From Singulisphaera sp. GP187 (GTDB lineage: Bacteria; Pseudomonadota; Gammaproteobacteria; Burkholderiales; Burkholderiaceae_C): a DNA stretch of 7,706 nt. Every line of letters begins with the position of its first letter. The first letter of the stretch is position 1. Shown here in pieces: positions 5,269-7,706 of the stretch. The notes beneath the pieces are model-generated. The model was not told the DNA's origin. It saw nothing but the letters and a program-made list of their open reading frames with translations, and ran no database searches. A program made the position numbers and the translations under genes. The stretch lies in assembly GCA_943327965.2 (NCBI GenBank), contig CALPYQ020000064.1:1-7706 (forward strand). The letters are read 5' to 3'.

Positions 5269-7674
5269 ATGAACTTCGATTTTTCAGACGATCAAAATGT
5301 GCTTCGCAACGAGGTTCGAAAGTTCCTCGTCAAGGAGTGTCCCGTGTCCGTCACACGCAGTGTGATTGATGAAGGCCAGACCCACGCTGAATCTGTTTGG
5401 AAAGGCTTGGGTGAATTGGGCGTGACCACTTTGATGTTGCCCGAGGATTGCGGTGGCATCGGCTTGGGTGCCATGGAATTGTGCGTGGTTGCGGAGGAAG
5501 TCGGTCGTCAACTGGGCGCGCTGCCTTTGGCCTCTACTTTGTATTTGGCAACGCAAGCCATCTTGTTGGGCGCCACCAAAGAACAACAACAAAAATGGCT
5601 ACCGCGCATTGCTGCAGGTGCCAAGGCCACACTGGCGGCACCTCTTGACGAACATTGCCATGTTGCAAAGTTGCCCCGCTTTGCGAATGGCCAATTGAAC
5701 GGCACGGTCAGCTTGGTCATGGACGGTGCTTGCGCTGAAATTGCAGTGGTCCTGGCACAAAATTCAGATGGCCAAGCGTGCTTGGTCTTGGCCGAATTGA
5801 ATTCAATCGTGACACGCTCAGGGCTCAAAACCATTGATCCCGCTAAACCCTTTGCACAGATTGTTTTCGATGCAACGCCAGCGGAGGCGTTGGACACAGT
5901 CGCAGCAGGTGAACCAACTTTAGCTTTGCTTAATCGTGTGCGTCAACGTGCCGCCATCTTGTTGGCGTTTGAGCAGTTAGGTGGCGCTGATGCCGCCCTT
6001 GAAATGTCGGTGGCTTATGCCCGTGAGCGCAAAGCTTTTGGTCGCACCATCGGCTCTTATCAGGGTATCAAACACAAGCTGGCAGACATTTACACGGCCA
6101 ACCAATTGGCACGTGCACATTGCTACTACGGCGCGTGGGCCTTGACGGCCGATGCGGTCAGTACCGAGGCGGCCCCTGAATTGGCCTTGGCGGCAGCGTC
6201 AGCGCGCGTATCGGCCAGCGAGGCCTACAGCATGGCGGCCCAAGAAAGCATTCAGGTGCATGGCGGCATGGGTTACACCTGGGAACTCGATTGCCATCTG
6301 CACTACCGGCGTGCTCGCATGCTGGCCGTTGAGTTGGGCAGTGTGCATGCATGGCGTGAGGTCATGACCCAAGAACTCGAGTTCAAAATGGACAAGCCTG
6401 CAACTGCCAACTTGAGAGGCCCCGTTGTAGATGGCTCGATGGACTTTGATGACTCCCCCAGCGAAGCCGTTTTTCGCGCCGAGTGTCGTGCCTGGCTGGA
6501 TGCCAACGCCACACTCAAAGCCCGTCCCGATGATTATTTTGCACCGCATCTGTCGCAAGCTGAACGGATGCAAGAAGCACGTGTTTGGCAAGCCAAAAAA
6601 GCAGCCGCTGGCTTTGGTGCCATTACATGGCCCACCGCATTGGGTGGTCGTGGCGGCACACCCATGCAAGAGCTTATTTGGCGCCAAGAGGAAGGCCGCT
6701 ACAACGTGCCCACCAGCTTCTTCAATGTGAGTTTGGGCATGGTCATTCCCTCGGTCATGGCACATGCCAATGATGCGGTCAGATCAATGCACATTGCCCC
6801 CGCATTGTCGGGTCAGCACCTGTGGTGTCAACTGCTAAGCGAGCCAGGCGCAGGCTCCGACTTGGGCATGGTCAGGACACGCGCAGAGCGCTGTACTGAC
6901 GGCCGTGAAGGCTGGCTATTGAATGGTCAAAAGGTTTGGACGTCTCTTGCACAGTTTGCCGAATATGGTTTGGTACTCACGCGCACAGACCCAACCGTGC
7001 CCAAGTTTGATGGCCTGTCAACTTTCTTTGTGGACATGAAAAGCCCTGGCATTACTGTGCGGCCCATTCGACAAGCGGGTGGCGAATCTGAGTTCAATGA
7101 AGTTTTTCTGGAAAACGTTTTTGTGCCCGACAGTCAGTTGGTTGGCAAAGTGGGCAATGGTTGGAAGGTAACGCTAACCGGCCTGATGAGTGAACGACTG
7201 TCCATTGGTGGCGTGATGCCCGCTGAGTTGTGGCGCACCTTGGCAGAGCAAATGCGCGAAGCCCAATTCATGGGACGCAGTGCCATGGTGGATGGCCGCA
7301 TGCGCGACCGCTTGGCCAACTTGTATCTGAATGCGCAAGGTCTTTGGCTCTTGCAATGCCGGGCCCTGACTGCTTTGAGCAAAGGCAAGGAACCCGGCCC
7401 AGAGATGAGCGGGGCTAAAAATATTGCAGCACAGACGCTCCAAAACTTCAGCTACTTTGCCATTGATTTGTTGGGCGAGCGCGGCGTTTTGGCTGCCAGC
7501 GAATTGGGCGAAAGATTTGCTTTGGTGGAGAGGCTCTGGTTTGGTTCGGCCGGTATGCGCATTGCAGGCGGTACCGATGAGATCGTCAAAAACAGCATAG
7601 GCGAACGCGTACTGGGCTTGGCCCCAGAACCCCGCACAGACAAAGGTGTGGCGTTCAACGAACTGGCACGTTAG
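5269..7674 (+). CDS. Double-length (fused) acyl-CoA dehydrogenase, two ACAD units in tandem
   Basis: At 801 residues this is about twice a normal acyl-CoA dehydrogenase. The N-terminal unit (about 1-370) has PEDCGGIGLGAMEL (59-71), ARERKAFGRTIGSYQGIKHK (251-270) and VHGGMGYTWELD (330-341), but no EPGAGSD-like flavin signature in its middle part. A linker of about 20 residues leads to the second unit (about 391-790). That unit has SEPGAGSDLG (524-533), NGQKVWTS (552-559), FNEVFLENVFVPD (609-621) and GGTDEIVKNSIGERVLGL (767-784). E642 in LMSERLSIGG aligns with the helix-G catalytic glutamate of isovaleryl-CoA dehydrogenase. The YEGT glutamate position used by medium-chain enzymes is Gly (G767). 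In the first unit both positions appear to be non-acidic (Q226, L356). Expected activity is FAD-dependent alpha,beta-desaturation of an acyl-CoA, passing electrons to ETF. The architecture recalls mycobacterial FadE34 of sterol/cholate side-chain degradation. It starts 3 bp after the FadB-like stop without a clear Shine-Dalgarno, so translation is probably coupled. Confidence 0.92.
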   Translation: MNFDFSDDQNVLRNEVRKFLVKECPVSVTRSVIDEGQTHAESVWKGLGELGVTTLMLPEDCGGIGLGAMELCVVAEEVGRQLGALPLASTLYLATQAILLGATKEQQQKWLPRIAAGAKATLAAPLDEHCHVAKLPRFANGQLNGTVSLVMDGACAEIAVVLAQNSDGQACLVLAELNSIVTRSGLKTIDPAKPFAQIVFDATPAEALDTVAAGEPTLALLNRVRQRAAILLAFEQLGGADAALEMSVAYARERKAFGRTIGSYQGIKHKLADIYTANQLARAHCYYGAWALTADAVSTEAAPELALAAASARVSASEAYSMAAQESIQVHGGMGYTWELDCHLHYRRARMLAVELGSVHAWREVMTQELEFKMDKPATANLRGPVVDGSMDFDDSPSEAVFRAECRAWLDANATLKARPDDYFAPHLSQAERMQEARVWQAKKAAAGFGAITWPTALGGRGGTPMQELIWRQEEGRYNVPTSFFNVSLGMVIPSVMAHANDAVRSMHIAPALSGQHLWCQLLSEPGAGSDLGMVRTRAERCTDGREGWLLNGQKVWTSLAQFAEYGLVLTRTDPTVPKFDGLSTFFVDMKSPGITVRPIRQAGGESEFNEVFLENVFVPDSQLVGKVGNGWKVTLTGLMSERLSIGGVMPAELWRTLAEQMREAQFMGRSAMVDGRMRDRLANLYLNAQGLWLLQCRALTALSKGKEPGPEMSGAKNIAAQTLQNFSYFAIDLLGERGVLAASELGERFALVERLWFGSAGMRIAGGTDEIVKNSIGERVLGLAPEPRTDKGVAFNELAR

Positions 7675-7688
7675 CAGTTCAAAGTGTC

Positions 7689-7706
7689 ATGGCAACACGC
7701 ATGCCT
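7689..7706 (+). CDS. Possible start of a further plus-strand gene (6 codons, cut by window edge)
   Basis: An ATG 14 bp after the dehydrogenase stop opens a frame reading MATRMP to the window end. The short gap fits the tight spacing of the cluster, but no Shine-Dalgarno is visible and six codons cannot identify a gene. An alternative ATG lies at 7701. No terminator is seen after 7674, so the transcript probably continues. Confidence 0.25.

Noticed and set aside
6199..6765. 188-codon minus-strand frame inside the fused dehydrogenase
   Set aside because: It crosses both conserved dehydrogenase units on the opposite strand and its translation looks like reverse-strand noise.
5269..7674. Possibility that the 801-residue protein is an assembly artefact joining two genes
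   Set aside because: The frame is continuous through a plausible linker and both halves align to the family in order. Natural double-length dehydrogenases such as FadE34 are known, so a real fusion is more likely.

Overview
The window looks like chromosomal DNA from a Gram-negative bacterium, most plausibly a beta-proteobacterium of the Burkholderiales/Comamonadaceae type. I base this on the G+C content (a little above half by eye), heavy TTG and GGC/GCC codon use, and the style of the thiolase, FadB-like and acyl-CoA dehydrogenase proteins. The genus is not readable from the sequence, so this assignment is inference.

Layout: the left edge (1-311, minus strand) holds the first 103 codons of a CaiB/BaiF class III CoA-transferase of the alpha-methylacyl-CoA racemase type. 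It is divergent from everything else. A 139-bp divergent intergenic region (312-450) carries a possible -35/-10 pair, a 12-of-14 operator-like palindrome and two smaller dyads. Five plus-strand genes follow: a short-chain dehydrogenase (451-1197), a small winged-helix protein of unrecognised family (1202-1693), a thiolase (1850-3055), a FadB-like enoyl-CoA hydratase/3-hydroxyacyl-CoA dehydrogenase (3082-5265), and an 801-residue double-length acyl-CoA dehydrogenase (5269-7674). Spacings are 4, 156, 26 and 3 bp. The genes probably form one operon, or two transcription units split at the 156-bp gap, which holds a nested stem-loop. The last 32 bp may hold the start of another gene.

Together the plus-strand genes supply a complete beta-oxidation turn in the cytoplasm: acyl-CoA to enoyl-CoA (dehydrogenase), hydration and oxidation to 3-oxoacyl-CoA (FadB-like, with the SDR as a second alcohol oxidase), and thiolytic cleavage (thiolase). 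The divergent racemase-type gene suggests that 2-methyl-branched acyl-CoA esters are involved, as in steroid side chains, bile acids or isoprenoids. That substrate assignment is inference. The most unusual object is the fused acyl-CoA dehydrogenase: its C-terminal half keeps the flavin signature and a candidate catalytic glutamate, while its N-terminal half appears to lack both. It resembles a fused alpha/beta pair rather than two equal enzymes. No RNA genes, mobile elements, CRISPR arrays or clear intrinsic terminators were seen.
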